Below, piece by piece: positions 8,018-18,492 of a DNA stretch of 64,000 nt (its first letter is position 1; each line of letters opens with the position of its first letter). The translations under genes and the position numbers were made by a program. The DNA comes from Thalassobacillus pellis. Its GTDB lineage: Bacteria; Bacillota; Bacilli; Bacillales; Halobacillaceae. Under the pieces are notes generated by a model that was not told where the DNA came from, made no database searches, and worked only from the letters and a program-made list of their open reading frames with translations. The stretch is taken from the NCBI RefSeq assembly GCF_016908295.1, contig NZ_JAFBDO010000003.1, positions 1-64,000 on the forward strand, read 5' to 3'.

Positions 8018-8869
8018 ATGAGAACGAGTCAGGAAATGATGGATGTGATTCTGGGCACTGCTAAACAGGATGCGCGAGTGCGGGCAGTTATAATGAACGG
8101 TTCAAGAGTTAATCCTTTGGTTACACCCGACAGGTTTCAAGATTATGATATTGTATATTTCGTCAGTGACATTGAAAGCTTTACCAGAGACCACAGCTGG
8201 GTCGATGTATTCGGGGAGCGGCTGATCATGCAGATGCCTGATGCCATGCAGCTGTATTCGGGGGATGGGTCAAATCCACATCGTTTTGCTTACCTCATGC
8301 AGTTTACCGACGGCAACCGTATCGACCTCACCTTAATAACGACTGCTCACCTTCCAGATAAGTTCGACAGCCTAAGTAAAGTATTACTCGACAAAGATGG
8401 GATTATTCCCTTCCTCCCAGAAGCTAATGATTCAGATTATCACGTGAAAAAGCCTTCAGAAAAAGATTTTGCTGCTTGCTCCAATGAGTTCTGGTGGGTG
8501 AGCACGTATGTGGCAAAGGGTTTATGGAGACGTGAGCTTCCTTATGCGAAGGCAATGATGGAAGGACCTGTCCGAAACATGCTGGAAAGAATGATTGCCT
8601 GGTATATCGGTACAAAAAATGAGTTTGGGGTCAGTGTCGGCAGTCAGGGAAAATATTTTGAATATTATTTAGATCAAGCAACCTGGAATGCCTATGTAGC
8701 CACCTTTACGGATGGAAGTTACGAAAACTGCTGGAGGGGGCTGTTTGCCATGTGTGACTTATTCATTAAAATAGGGGGCGAGACAGCTGAAAGCCTTCAT
8801 TATCACCCTCCTGTCGAAATGCAGGTGTATGAATATCTGGAAAAAGTCCGCCGCATGCCACAAAAATGA
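8018..8869 (+). CDS. aadK: AadK-like aminoglycoside 6-adenylyltransferase
   Basis: The protein resembles B. subtilis AadK (ANT(6) family), which adenylylates streptomycin at the 6-hydroxyl. At 283 residues it is the same size. The nucleotidyltransferase signature is NGSR (27-30) with metal-binding Asp42 and Asp44 in FQDYDIVYF. ATG 8018 is chosen because AAAGGGGAG precedes it; the ATG at 8000 lies upstream of that site. Chromosomal AadK homologues may give only low streptomycin resistance or have other substrates. It is monocistronic and ends at a shared terminator. Confidence 0.85.
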   Translation: MRTSQEMMDVILGTAKQDARVRAVIMNGSRVNPLVTPDRFQDYDIVYFVSDIESFTRDHSWVDVFGERLIMQMPDAMQLYSGDGSNPHRFAYLMQFTDGNRIDLTLITTAHLPDKFDSLSKVLLDKDGIIPFLPEANDSDYHVKKPSEKDFAACSNEFWWVSTYVAKGLWRRELPYAKAMMEGPVRNMLERMIAWYIGTKNEFGVSVGSQGKYFEYYLDQATWNAYVATFTDGSYENCWRGLFAMCDLFIKIGGETAESLHYHPPVEMQVYEYLEKVRRMPQK

Positions 8870-8871
8870 AA

Positions 8872-8904
8872 AACCAGCCAATCTATCAGACTGGCTGGTT
8901 TTTC
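8872..8904. terminator. Bidirectional terminator between aadK-like gene and ydiF
   Basis: AACCAGCCA (8872-8880) pairs with TGGCTGGTT (8892-8900) with a T-run on the plus side and an A-run on the other. It serves two convergent genes. Confidence 0.88.
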
Positions 8905-10836
8905 TCATTTCGTATGCAATTCTTCCCATTCTTCCATAAGGTTTTCCAGTCTTACGTTAAGCTCATGGTTGGATTCCGTCAGTGCCAGTGCTTTTTCATG
9001 GTCCTGATAAATATCAGGATCACATAGCTGATCATCGTTTTCTTCAATTTGCGCTTCGATTTCCGAAATTTCGTGCTCGATTTCTGTAATTCTGCGCTGG
9101 CGTTTACGGGCTTCCCGCTTTTCAGCTTTATCCTGCTTGAAAGTCGTTTTATTACTGGAGCTTTCACTCGCCTGTTCTTCACGGTCCTGTTTTTCCAGCT
9201 GTTCCAGTTCGTATTCCTCTTGTTTTTTTGCGAGGTAATAATCGTAATCCCCAAGAAACATTCTTGATTCGCCAGGGTTCATCTCGAATACCTGTGTGGC
9301 GATTTTATTGATGAAATAACGGTCGTGGGATACAAACAATATCGTTCCAGGGAAATCAACGAGAGCAGCTTCAAGGACTTCTTTACTGTCGAGGTCAAGG
9401 TGGTTCGTCGGCTCGTCCAAAATCAACAGATTCGCCTGCTGCATCATCAGTTTCGCAAGGGACAATCGAGCTTTTTCCCCACCACTGAGTGCGGATACAG
9501 GTTTCAGTACATCCTCCCCCGAAAAAAGGAAGTTGCCGAGGATCGTCCGAATATCTTTTTCGTTACGGTTCGGGTACTCGTCCCACAGCTCATTCAGTAC
9601 TGTTTTTGTGGAGTCAAGTTTTGTCTGTTCCTGGTCGTAATAGCCGACCTGTACGTTCGTCCCAATCTGGATCGTCCCTTTTTGCGCTTTCAAATCACCA
9701 ATGACTGTTTTCAGCAATGTTGTTTTCCCGACGCCATTCGGTCCGACAAGGGCGATGCTGTCTCCGCGGTTGACATCGAGGCTGACATGGTTGAATAGGA
9801 ATGGCTCATTTTCTCTGTAGCTAAAAGCAAGGTCACGGATTCGAAGCACGTCATTGCCGCTTTGCCGGGAGATCTGGAAAGAAAACTTGGCAGACTGATT
9901 TTCATCCTTCGGCTTATCGACACGCTCCATTTTTTCAAGCTGCTTCCGTCTGCTTTGAGCGCGCTTACTGGTGGTAGCCCGGACGATGTTCTTCTGGATG
10001 AAGTCCTCCATCCGTTTGATTTCCGCCTGCTGCTTTTCAAACTGCTTCATCTCTAATTCGAAATCCTGTTCTTTCTTTTCCAAATAATCACTATAGTTGC
10101 CGTGGTATTTTTTCGAAGATTGAAAGGCAATTTCATACACGGTTCGTACGATTTTGTCCAAAAAGTATCGGTCGTGAGAAACGATGACGACTGCCCCCTC
10201 GTAGCCTTGCAGGTAGGTTTCCAGCCAGCCAAGTGTTTCGATATCCAGGTGGTTGGTCGGCTCATCCAAAATAAGCACGTCAGGCTTGGATAACAACAGC
10301 TTCCCAAGAGCTAGTCTTGTTTTCTGTCCGCCGCTTAGCGTATGAATCGGAGTGCTCCAGTCAAAATCCCGGAAATTAAGCCCGTTCAATACTGATTTGA
10401 TGTCTGCTTCATAATGATAGCCGCCTTCTGTCTTGAATGCCTGCTGCTTAGAATCATATTCCTTTAGCAGCTGCTGGTACCGGCCTTCATCGGCAAGCAA
10501 ATCCGGATCAGCCATCTGCGCTTCCATATCGCGTAATTCTCGTTCCGTTCGCTTCAGTCCGGAGAAAACACTCTCCATTTCGTCCCAGATGGTCCGATCC
10601 GATTCGAGCCCTGTGTTCTGAGCCAGGTATCCGATCGCCACACCCTTCGGCCGGTAGATATCACCGGCATCATGGGAGAACTCTCCAGCCATGATTTTCA
10701 ATAATGTTGATTTTCCTGCGCCATTCCTTCCGACAATGGCGATTCTGTCATTCGTTTGTACTTCTATTTTAATGTTCGATAAAATGAGTTCAGCACCGAA
10801 ACGTTTTTCAATCTGGTTCATTTGCATCAGAATCAT
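8905..10836 (-). CDS. ydiF: ABC-F family ATPase YdiF
   Basis: This is a ribosome-associated ABC-F protein with two ATPase domains and no membrane part, 643 residues. The first has Walker A GRNGAGKST (~38-46) and signature LSGGQKTRLALGK; the second has GPNGVGKTT (~356) and LSGGEKARLSLAK. The P-site linker and a basic, coiled-coil C-terminus (KREARKRQRRITEIEHEI) are present. ABC-F factors act at the ribosomal E site in translation. GAGGTG precedes the ATG. In B. subtilis ydiF also follows tsaD, though on the same strand; here it is on the opposite strand to tsaD. Confidence 0.93.
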   Translation of the reverse strand: MILMQMNQIEKRFGAELILSNIKIEVQTNDRIAIVGRNGAGKSTLLKIMAGEFSHDAGDIYRPKGVAIGYLAQNTGLESDRTIWDEMESVFSGLKRTERELRDMEAQMADPDLLADEGRYQQLLKEYDSKQQAFKTEGGYHYEADIKSVLNGLNFRDFDWSTPIHTLSGGQKTRLALGKLLLSKPDVLILDEPTNHLDIETLGWLETYLQGYEGAVVIVSHDRYFLDKIVRTVYEIAFQSSKKYHGNYSDYLEKKEQDFELEMKQFEKQQAEIKRMEDFIQKNIVRATTSKRAQSRRKQLEKMERVDKPKDENQSAKFSFQISRQSGNDVLRIRDLAFSYRENEPFLFNHVSLDVNRGDSIALVGPNGVGKTTLLKTVIGDLKAQKGTIQIGTNVQVGYYDQEQTKLDSTKTVLNELWDEYPNRNEKDIRTILGNFLFSGEDVLKPVSALSGGEKARLSLAKLMMQQANLLILDEPTNHLDLDSKEVLEAALVDFPGTILFVSHDRYFINKIATQVFEMNPGESRMFLGDYDYYLAKKQEEYELEQLEKQDREEQASESSSNKTTFKQDKAEKREARKRQRRITEIEHEISEIEAQIEENDDQLCDPDIYQDHEKALALTESNHELNVRLENLMEEWEELHTK

Positions 10837-10994
10837 ATTTGTTCACCTCAATGGTTCAAGTGTATCTCACTTTAAAGCGGGCAGGCAAGAAGCATGATGG
10901 TGAGATTGTGAAAAACTTAACGACTTAGTTCTGGATTTTTGGTAAAATAGAAGCACTACGTAAAAAAGCTATTCTTTTAGAAGGAGGAAGGACG

Positions 10995-11486
10995 TTGTCG
11001 GAATTCACGCATTTCAACCAGCAGGGAAGAGCACGGATGGTAGATATTTCACAAAAAAAAGACACCGTCCGGACAGCGACTGCCATTTCAAGTGTGGAAG
11101 TCAACGAAGAAATATATCAGAAAGTCAACAATCGAGAAATAGAAAAGGGTGACGTGCTGTCGGTAGCACAAGTAGCCGGAATCATGGCTGCCAAAAAAAC
11201 ACCAGATTGGATACCAATGTGCCATCCCTTGCAGCTGAAGGGTGTCGATATCCAGTTTGAATGGAAAGAAAAAGCAGAACAATACGAGCTGATAATCCAG
11301 GCTTCTGTCAAAACAAAAGGAAGTACAGGAGTTGAAATGGAAGCGCTCACTGCCGCGTCAGCGACGGCCTTGACGGTTTATGACATGTGCAAGGCGGTCG
11401 ATAAAGGGATGATCATCGGCCCTACATATCTAATGGAAAAAACGGGCGGTAAGAGCGGGGATTTCCAGAGGGAAAGTAAGGAGTGA
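10995..11486 (+). CDS. moaC: Cyclic pyranopterin monophosphate synthase MoaC
   Basis: MoaC converts the MoaA product to cPMP in molybdenum cofactor synthesis. The 163-residue protein has the conserved [14 protein letters not shown] start region, [13 protein letters not shown] near residue 75 and [11 protein letters not shown] with [10 protein letters not shown]. The TTG start at 10995 has AAGGAGGAAGG just upstream. It is followed within five bases by rex, as in B. subtilis ydiG-ydiH. No other moa genes lie in the window. Confidence 0.95.
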   Translation: MSEFTHFNQQGRARMVDISQKKDTVRTATAISSVEVNEEIYQKVNNREIEKGDVLSVAQVAGIMAAKKTPDWIPMCHPLQLKGVDIQFEWKEKAEQYELIIQASVKTKGSTGVEMEALTAASATALTVYDMCKAVDKGMIIGPTYLMEKTGGKSGDFQRESKE

Positions 11487-11491
11487 TAACA

Positions 11492-12163
11492 GTGCATATC
11501 GAACAACAAAAAATACCACAAGCCACTGCGAAGCGGCTTCCATTATATTATCGATTCTTGAACAACCTGTATAACCAGGGGAAAATGCGGGTTTCCTCCA
11601 AGGAGCTGAGCGAAGCGGTCAAAGTCGATTCGGCTACGATCCGCAGGGATTTTTCCTATTTCGGAGCACTCGGGAAAAAAGGATACGGCTACAATGTCGA
11701 GTACCTGTTATCCTTTTTCCGCAAGACACTAGATCAGGATGAGACCACCAAGGTTGCCCTAATCGGGGTCGGAAACCTTGGTACCGCGTTTCTTCATTAT
11801 AATTTTATGAAAAACAATAATACGAAAATCCAGTTTGCCTTTGATACGAATGAGGGGAAAATCGGAACGGAAGTAGGCGGCGTGCCCGTCGCCCATATTG
11901 ATGACCTGGAAGAAAAAATCGGCGAAGATATTTCCGTGGCGATCCTGACCGTTCCCTCCTCAGCCGCACAGGGAATCGCTGACAGACTGGTGAAGGCAGG
12001 CGTTTCCGGCATCCTGAACTTCACACCGGCAAGAATTACCGTGCCGGATCACGTCCGGGTGCACCACATTGACCTTGCTGTCGAGCTGCAGGCACTGGTT
12101 TACTTTTTAAAACATTATCCACTGGATGTAGAGGAGAACATCGAGTCTGATGAAGAGGATTAA
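11492..12163 (+). CDS. rex: Redox-sensing transcriptional repressor Rex
   Basis: Rex represses fermentation and respiration genes when NADH/NAD+ is low and releases DNA when NADH binds. The 223-residue protein has an N-terminal winged helix ([16 protein letters not shown], then [20 protein letters not shown]) and a Rossmann domain with [17 protein letters not shown] 11492 is preferred: AAGGAG sits eight bases before it, while the GTG at 11483 overlaps that site. It follows moaC closely in one transcript. Confidence 0.95.
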   Translation: MHIEQQKIPQATAKRLPLYYRFLNNLYNQGKMRVSSKELSEAVKVDSATIRRDFSYFGALGKKGYGYNVEYLLSFFRKTLDQDETTKVALIGVGNLGTAFLHYNFMKNNNTKIQFAFDTNEGKIGTEVGGVPVAHIDDLEEKIGEDISVAILTVPSSAAQGIADRLVKAGVSGILNFTPARITVPDHVRVHHIDLAVELQALVYFLKHYPLDVEENIESDEED

Positions 12164-12195
12164 GGATGGCCAAAACGGCTGTCCTTTTTCTTTGG
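12164..12195 (+). terminator. Terminator after rex
   Basis: GGATGGCC can pair, with G-T wobbles, with GGCTGTCC across AAAAC, followed by TTTTTC. The stem is imperfect. Confidence 0.6.
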
Positions 12196-12231
12196 AAAGC
12201 ATACGGTTCTTAACACCATGAATGGGTATGG

Positions 12232-12237
12232 TATAAT
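12232..12237 (+). promoter_or_regulatory. Extended -10 promoter of the MFS gene
   Basis: TATAAT is preceded by TATGG, giving a TG-extended -10. No strong -35 box is seen. It lies 39 bases before the MFS start. Confidence 0.5.
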
Positions 12238-12275
12238 GTTCCGAGTTACGAAATAACAAGCGGGGAGGGGAAAGC

Positions 12276-13676
12276 ATGAGCAAATTACCGTCAAAATGGC
12301 TGGTGGTCGTTTCTGTCCTGTTCGGGACATTTACGGTCATTTTGAATAACAGCATGCTTAACCCGACACTGCCGAGATTTATGGAAATATTCAACACGGA
12401 TGCGGTAGCTGTCGGCTGGATGCTGACGATATTCATGGTATCTATGGGAATGACCATGCCGCTCACCGGCTATTTTGGAGATCGTTTTGGCAAGAAAAAG
12501 GTATATATAGCGGGTCTTACGATTTTTATCATCGGCTCGATCTGCGGTGCATTATCAACAACGCTTGGATTGATTATTGCGTCCCGTGCGATACAGGGGG
12601 TCGCCGGCGGGCTGATGATGCCGATTGCGATGGCACTGATTTTCCAGGCTTTCCCCAAAGATGAACGAGGACTTGCGGTCGGGATATATGGGGTGGCAGC
12701 GATGGTCGCTCCGGCAATCGGGCCGACTGTCGGCGGTGTTATTATCCAGTTTTTCGACTGGCAATGGCTATTTCTCTTCAATATTCCTTTCGGCTTGATC
12801 GGCCTGTTATTATCCAGTAAATATTTGAAACCAACGGAGACCAATCCTGATATAAAATTTGATGCGGTCGGCTTTGTCATTGTTACAGCTGGAATCGGCT
12901 CGATCCTTTATGCACTCGGTCGAGGGAAAACGCTTGATTTACTGCTGTCCCCGGTCAATATGAGCCTGATCATCGGCGGGATTATCGCACTGATTGCTTT
13001 TGTTTATTATGAAAATCGTCAGGAGCAGCCACTGCTTAACCTGTCTGTATTTAAGGTTCCTACGTATACAGTGTCGATTCTCGTCACGTCCGCCACATCT
13101 ATCGGTTTATTCTCCGGAATATTCCTGCTCCCGTTATTAATCCAGAATGTATACGGTCTTGGAGAAATAAAAACAGGGCTGTTATTTCTTCCTGCGGCAG
13201 CAGCGAGCGGGCTGTTCATGTCGATTGGCGGAAGGATTCTCGATAAAAAAGGGCCGAAATATGTCGTTCCGCCTGGACTGGCCATCATGGCGGCAGCCAC
13301 TTTGGGATTGAGCTTTCTGAAGCTCGGTACGCCTTACTGGTGGATCATGATTCTGAATACCATTCGCGGCCTAGGCATGGGGATGGGTAATATGCCGGCA
13401 ACGACCTCAGGCATGAATGCGATTCCCGAAGGCCTGGTCGCTCAAGGTTCAGCGATGAACAGCATCTTACGGCAGATTTCCTCCTCGTTCGGCATTGTCT
13501 TTTTCTCAATCTATTATGAAGTAAGGCGAACGGTAGTTGCCGCCAACACGGAAATGGATATGCAGGCGGCGACATTACAGACATTGAATGAAGCATTCCT
13601 CGTTTCAGCTGTTATCCTGATCATCGCAATTCCGCTTTCCTTCATATTAAAAGGTGTCGAAAAAGATAAAAAATAA
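12276..13676 (+). CDS. DHA2-family MFS multidrug exporter
   Basis: This is a 466-residue membrane transporter of the EmrB/QacA (DHA2) type, predicted 14 transmembrane segments. It has the motif-A sequence GYFGDRFGKKKVYIAG (~66-80) after segment 2, and a motif-C-like run IGPTVGGVIIQFFDWQWLFLFNIPFG split over segments 5-6. Such proteins exchange drugs or lipophilic compounds for protons. GGGGAGGGGAAAGC precedes the ATG. It sits where B. subtilis carries tatAY-tatCY between rex and ydiK. The substrate is not predictable. Confidence 0.87.
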   Translation: MSKLPSKWLVVVSVLFGTFTVILNNSMLNPTLPRFMEIFNTDAVAVGWMLTIFMVSMGMTMPLTGYFGDRFGKKKVYIAGLTIFIIGSICGALSTTLGLIIASRAIQGVAGGLMMPIAMALIFQAFPKDERGLAVGIYGVAAMVAPAIGPTVGGVIIQFFDWQWLFLFNIPFGLIGLLLSSKYLKPTETNPDIKFDAVGFVIVTAGIGSILYALGRGKTLDLLLSPVNMSLIIGGIIALIAFVYYENRQEQPLLNLSVFKVPTYTVSILVTSATSIGLFSGIFLLPLLIQNVYGLGEIKTGLLFLPAAAASGLFMSIGGRILDKKGPKYVVPPGLAIMAAATLGLSFLKLGTPYWWIMILNTIRGLGMGMGNMPATTSGMNAIPEGLVAQGSAMNSILRQISSSFGIVFFSIYYEVRRTVVAANTEMDMQAATLQTLNEAFLVSAVILIIAIPLSFILKGVEKDKK

Positions 13677-13717
13677 AACAGCCCGGCTGATGCAAGGATT
13701 GCTGAAAGTGTTCTAGC

Positions 13718-13823
13718 TGTTAAAGCTTGGTGTTGATTCTTACGACAGGGGATGCACGCTGACCAGAATACGCTCGCCCAGCGGTAAAATGTGCTCGCCA
13801 GAACGCTTGCCGCGGGCACGACC
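13718..13823. repeat. Degenerate partial copy of the dispersed element
   Basis: GCTGTTAAAG and the following TTGATTCT match the left end of the 6829 element, and CTTGCCGCGGGCACG near 13804-13820 matches its core. The middle is unrelated or heavily decayed. Confidence 0.6.
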
Positions 13824-13835
13824 TATGGACAAAGA

Positions 13836-13879
13836 AAAAACGGTCTGCATGGACATAGAAATCCATACAGACCGTTTTT
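13836..13879. terminator. Bidirectional terminator between MFS and GNAT genes
   Basis: AAAAACGGTCTGCATGGA (13836-13853) pairs with the complementary run at 13862-13879, apart from one central mismatch. The A-run and T-run ends would stop transcription from both sides. Confidence 0.88.
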
Positions 13880-14020
13880 GACTGGCTGATGACAGAATCT
13901 GGTAGCTCATCCTGCCAGAAACCAGGGCTCCTTTGAAATTTTCTTATGACAGATAAAGATGTCTTGTTACTACATTCAATATTGGTGGGCGGCCTTTAAG
14001 CTTAAACCTTAATCTTATGT

Positions 14021-14557
14021 TTATGCCTTCCATTCTCGGGCGAGGAGGCCATACAAATGCATGTCATAAGTCTCGCCATCACGGAGGACGAATTCCCGAT
14101 GGCTTCCTTCTTTTGTAAATCCGAGTTTTTCATAAAGCCGAATGGCGGGAAGGTTGTATGAAAAGACAGTCAGCTGCAGGCGGTGCAAGTTGCATTCGTT
14201 AAAGGCGAAGTCGATCAGCAGGCTCATTGCTTCTGTGCCATATCCTTTTCCCTGATGCTGTTTGCTGCCAATTGCTATGCTCACCCACCCGTTCTGTTGG
14301 CTCCATAAAATACTGTCGAGCTCCACATAGCCAATCAATTCATTATCCACCCCGCGAATTGCGAAGGTGAATTGGCTGTTAGAGTCAGAAATTTCATCCA
14401 GCCAGGACTCAAGCTGGTCAACCGTTTTCGGCAAAGCGGGAAGTGCGTCAAACCGCCGCGAAAAATCGGTATCCTCATACCAGGAAGCAATCGTCGGCAA
14501 GTCCGATTTTGTCAGACGGTTCAAATAGACCTGTGTGCCCCTCAACAATGTTTCCAT
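14021..14557 (-). CDS. GNAT family N-acetyltransferase (RimJ/RimL type)
   Basis: This is a 178-residue acetyltransferase with a RimJ/RimL-like N-terminus (LRGTQVYLNRLTKSDLPTIASW). The acetyl-CoA loop is QHQGKGYGTEAMSLLIDFAF near residue 100, followed by NLPAIRLYEKLGFTKEG. Likely targets are N-termini of proteins or small amines, but the substrate is unknown. A GGGGG run lies before the ATG. It is separated from the downstream ydiK-ydiL pair by a hairpin and belongs to the same strand. Confidence 0.85.
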   Translation of the reverse strand: METLLRGTQVYLNRLTKSDLPTIASWYEDTDFSRRFDALPALPKTVDQLESWLDEISDSNSQFTFAIRGVDNELIGYVELDSILWSQQNGWVSIAIGSKQHQGKGYGTEAMSLLIDFAFNECNLHRLQLTVFSYNLPAIRLYEKLGFTKEGSHREFVLRDGETYDMHLYGLLAREWKA

Positions 14558-14579
14558 ATGTAAAAACCCCCTTATATAA

Positions 14580-14633
14580 AAAAGGAGATGCCCCTCGATT
14601 GCCAGGCTCCGGCAAAGGTGTAGGGACGCCTCC
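14580..14633 (-). terminator. Probable terminator of the ydiL-ydiK operon
   Basis: On the minus strand GGAGGCGTCCCT pairs with AGGGGCATCTCC (some G-T pairs, one mismatch), followed by TTTTT. An inner TTGCC/GGCAA stem strengthens the fold. Confidence 0.6.
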
Positions 14634-14638
14634 TGCTG

Positions 14639-14842
14639 TCACTTTTTATCTGATGATTTTTTCAACCGTAAATGTAAGTTAAAGAGCCTGATCGATACAG
14701 CGAAATCAAAGGTGGCAAGTATCGCCAGGAAGATGGTGATAAAGTTCCAGATGGTATCTTCCACACTTTGTGCCGCTATATAAGTGAAAACTAACCCCAT
14801 AATGAAATAAAGGGAAGCCATGAATAGCGGTGATGTCCTCAT
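14639..14842 (-). CDS. ydiK: YdiK-like small membrane protein (DUF4305)
   Basis: This is a 67-residue protein with two predicted membrane helices (residues ~7-23 and ~31-50) and a basic tail LRLKKSSDKK. Sequence, size and position before ydiL match B. subtilis YdiK (DUF4305), of unknown function. The start overlaps the ydiL stop (ATGA), so the two are translated together. Confidence 0.85.
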   Translation of the reverse strand: MRTSPLFMASLYFIMGLVFTYIAAQSVEDTIWNFITIFLAILATFDFAVSIRLFNLHLRLKKSSDKK

Positions 14843-15558
14843 AATAATAAGCCTCCAAAAATGGTTTGTAACTGTTCAAACTGTTCCTGCATTCTCCTGA
14901 AATCTTCTTCAGACATGCTGTATTGCCCGATCACAACAACCGTATTCATTGCCATATGGGCGATGATCGGTGTGATGATGCTTTTGGTCTTTACATAAAG
15001 ATATGCAAACACGATGCCCATTGCCATATAAACAATCATATGGGTGAAGTCAAAATGGGACGCGGCAAACGCAAGTGCAGAAACGATGACGGCAATGATG
15101 AAATTCGTACGTTTATAAATCGAACCGAAAATGATTTTCCGGAAAATGATTTCTTCCAATATCGGAGCGAACAGCACCATCACTAAGATGAATAATGGTG
15201 AAAGTCTGGCGAACTCCATCAATTCCTGCGTGTTCTGTGAACCGGGCTTGATTCCAAGCAGGAATGTCTCGATCAAAATAGCGATGATCTGAGCGAAGTA
15301 GGCAAGAAAAACACCAAGGAATGACCACAATGCGATATTTCCGGCACTGGATCGCTCACGGACTTCTGATGCTTGTTTCATATCCGGCTTCAGCAAGAAT
15401 ATAATGATCAAGGTGGCGACGAAAAAGCTGAACACAGCCCAAATGCTAATCGAATAATCCTGCTTCAATCCCAAACTTGTCAGGATTGGCACACCAATTA
15501 CGGATGAAAACTGCGCCAGTACATATATAGCAATGATATACCAATATCTCGCGGTCAA
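14839..15558 (-). CDS. ydiL: CPBP family intramembrane metalloprotease YdiL
   Basis: This 239-residue protein has about seven membrane helices. It carries the three CPBP/Abi motifs: EEIIFRKIIFG (EExxxR, near residue 132), SHFDFTHMIVY (motif 2) and PIIAHMAMN (motif 3), which bind the catalytic zinc. CPBP proteases include CaaX prenyl proteases and bacteriocin-immunity proteins. The substrate here is unknown. The TTG start has AAGGAG ten bases upstream. It is transcribed away from groES, and the 240-base gap holds the groE promoter. Confidence 0.88.
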   Translation of the reverse strand: MTARYWYIIAIYVLAQFSSVIGVPILTSLGLKQDYSISIWAVFSFFVATLIIIFLLKPDMKQASEVRERSSAGNIALWSFLGVFLAYFAQIIAILIETFLLGIKPGSQNTQELMEFARLSPLFILVMVLFAPILEEIIFRKIIFGSIYKRTNFIIAVIVSALAFAASHFDFTHMIVYMAMGIVFAYLYVKTKSIITPIIAHMAMNTVVVIGQYSMSEEDFRRMQEQFEQLQTIFGGLLL

Positions 15559-15704
15559 GTTTCAACGACTCCTTTTCGTACAGACTATTAATCTAATTGT
15601 CACTCTCCGTATTTTAACATAATTAAAAAGAACCTCGTAATAATTAGGGTTTGAGCATTAGCATTTCTTCCCAAAAAAATTGAAAAAAAAATCGACCTTC
15701 ACTC

Positions 15705-15733
15705 TTGCAAAATAAAAATGAATTGGCTATTAT
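15705..15733 (+). promoter_or_regulatory. SigmaA promoter of groESL
   Basis: TTGCAA (15705-15710) and TATTAT (15728-15733) have an exact 17-base spacer. The CIRCE operator starts 11 bases after the -10 box, the usual HrcA-controlled arrangement. Confidence 0.9.
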
Positions 15734-15743
15734 AAGAATTGTG

Positions 15744-15770
15744 TTAGCACTCGTCATCATTGAGTGCTAA
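15744..15770 (+). promoter_or_regulatory. CIRCE operator (HrcA binding site)
   Basis: TTAGCACTC, nine spacer bases, then GAGTGCTAA is a perfect CIRCE element. HrcA binds it to repress groESL until heat shock occupies the chaperonin. Confidence 0.98.
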
Positions 15771-15815
15771 AATCTAAAATCAAATTAAGAATCACATTTG
15801 AGGAGGGTGTCCGAA

Positions 15816-16100
15816 TTGTTAAAGCCACTTGGAGATCGTATTGTGATTGAAATCGTAAAACAGGAAGAAAAAACAGCGAGCGGAATCGTACTTCCAGACT
15901 CTGCTAAAGAAAAGCCTCAGGAAGGCAAGGTAGTAGCAGTAGGTACGGGACGCGTAACGGATAACGGTGAAAAGGTAGCGCTTGAAGTTTCTGAAGGCGA
16001 CCATGTCATCTATTCCAAATTCGCTGGTACAGAAGTTAAATATGAAGGCAAAGAATACCTAGTCGTCCGCGAAAGCGACGTATTGGCTGTCATTCAGTAA
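15816..16100 (+). CDS. groES: Co-chaperonin GroES
   Basis: This is the 10-kDa heptameric lid of the GroEL chamber. The protein [20 protein letters not shown] is canonical; the mobile loop [19 protein letters not shown] follows. TTG 15816 is chosen since AGGAGGG (15801-15807) precedes it; the family begins at this residue, and B. subtilis groES also uses TTG as I recall. It is 94 residues and is followed by groEL after 57 bases, under the CIRCE-controlled promoter. Confidence 0.97.
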   Translation: MLKPLGDRIVIEIVKQEEKTASGIVLPDSAKEKPQEGKVVAVGTGRVTDNGEKVALEVSEGDHVIYSKFAGTEVKYEGKEYLVVRESDVLAVIQ

Positions 16101-16118
16101 TTAAGTCTTTCCAAATAA

Positions 16119-17826
<1,708 letters not shown>

Positions 17827-17889
17827 TTAGCTTCACCCATAATGTCAAAATGACTTACTTTTGACATACTTTACTTGGCGGGGAAAACA

Positions 17890-18284
17890 CTATAGATCTA
17901 ATGAGTCTCTCATAAGTTCACTGAACTTTTGGGAGGCTTTTTCTTCCATGTTTTCAGTAATGTGTGCGTATATATTCATAGTGGTGTTTATATCTCCATG
18001 ATCTAATCGTTGCTGATTTCCTTAACTCCTACTCCTGCTTCAATTAATAGAGAGGTGTGGGGGTGTCGTAAGGAATGAGGGGTAAGTTCCTTATCGATAC
18101 CACTTATTTTTAATAAACGTCTCATATGGGTGTTTACGGTCTTTAAGAATTCAGGGTATCCAAGGTTTTTAACTTCCTTAGCAAAAACAAAATCCAGTTG
18201 AGTATATTCGTTTTCCATTTTCTCAATGAGATCATCCTGGTGCTCCTTGTGTTTTTTGAGGACCTGAATTACCCCAACATCCAT
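17890..18284 (-). pseudogene. Tyrosine recombinase (phage integrase), truncated and frameshifted
   Basis: Only the C-terminal catalytic half remains. It shows TPHSLRHPHTSLLIEAGVGV (HxLRH box) and then, after a one-base loss near 18010, RLDHGDINTTMNIYAHITE with the nucleophilic Tyr, ending KFSELMRDSLDL at 17890-17892. The uninterrupted part reads MDVGVIQVLKKHKEHQDD at its start, which is mid-protein in this family; the N-terminal arm-binding half is missing. It runs convergently into groEL. The enzyme must be inactive. It was probably the integrase of the island at the groEL 3' end. Confidence 0.88.
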
Positions 18285-18449
18285 TTTTAGAGTTCTGCCA
18301 CATACTCGTAACCATAGGTTTCGACACTATGCCGCTAACGGGCGTAATTCAAGAATATTGGTATATGACTTTTGTTCCGTTTAAGGGGGACTTTTCTTGT
18401 AGATGAATTGTGGAGAATTTTACACTCTATCCTGATTAGACACAAAACA

Positions 18450-18492
18450 AAAAGCAGGGGCTTTCTATAAGTGAACTTCCCTGCTTTTATTT
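18450..18492. terminator. Terminator of the repressor gene
   Basis: AAAAGCAGGG (18450-18459) pairs with CCCTGCTTTT (18479-18488), with an A-run on one side and TATTTG on the other. It covers the 3' end of the minus-strand repressor. The preceding 18285-18449 holds no gene I recognise. Confidence 0.8.
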
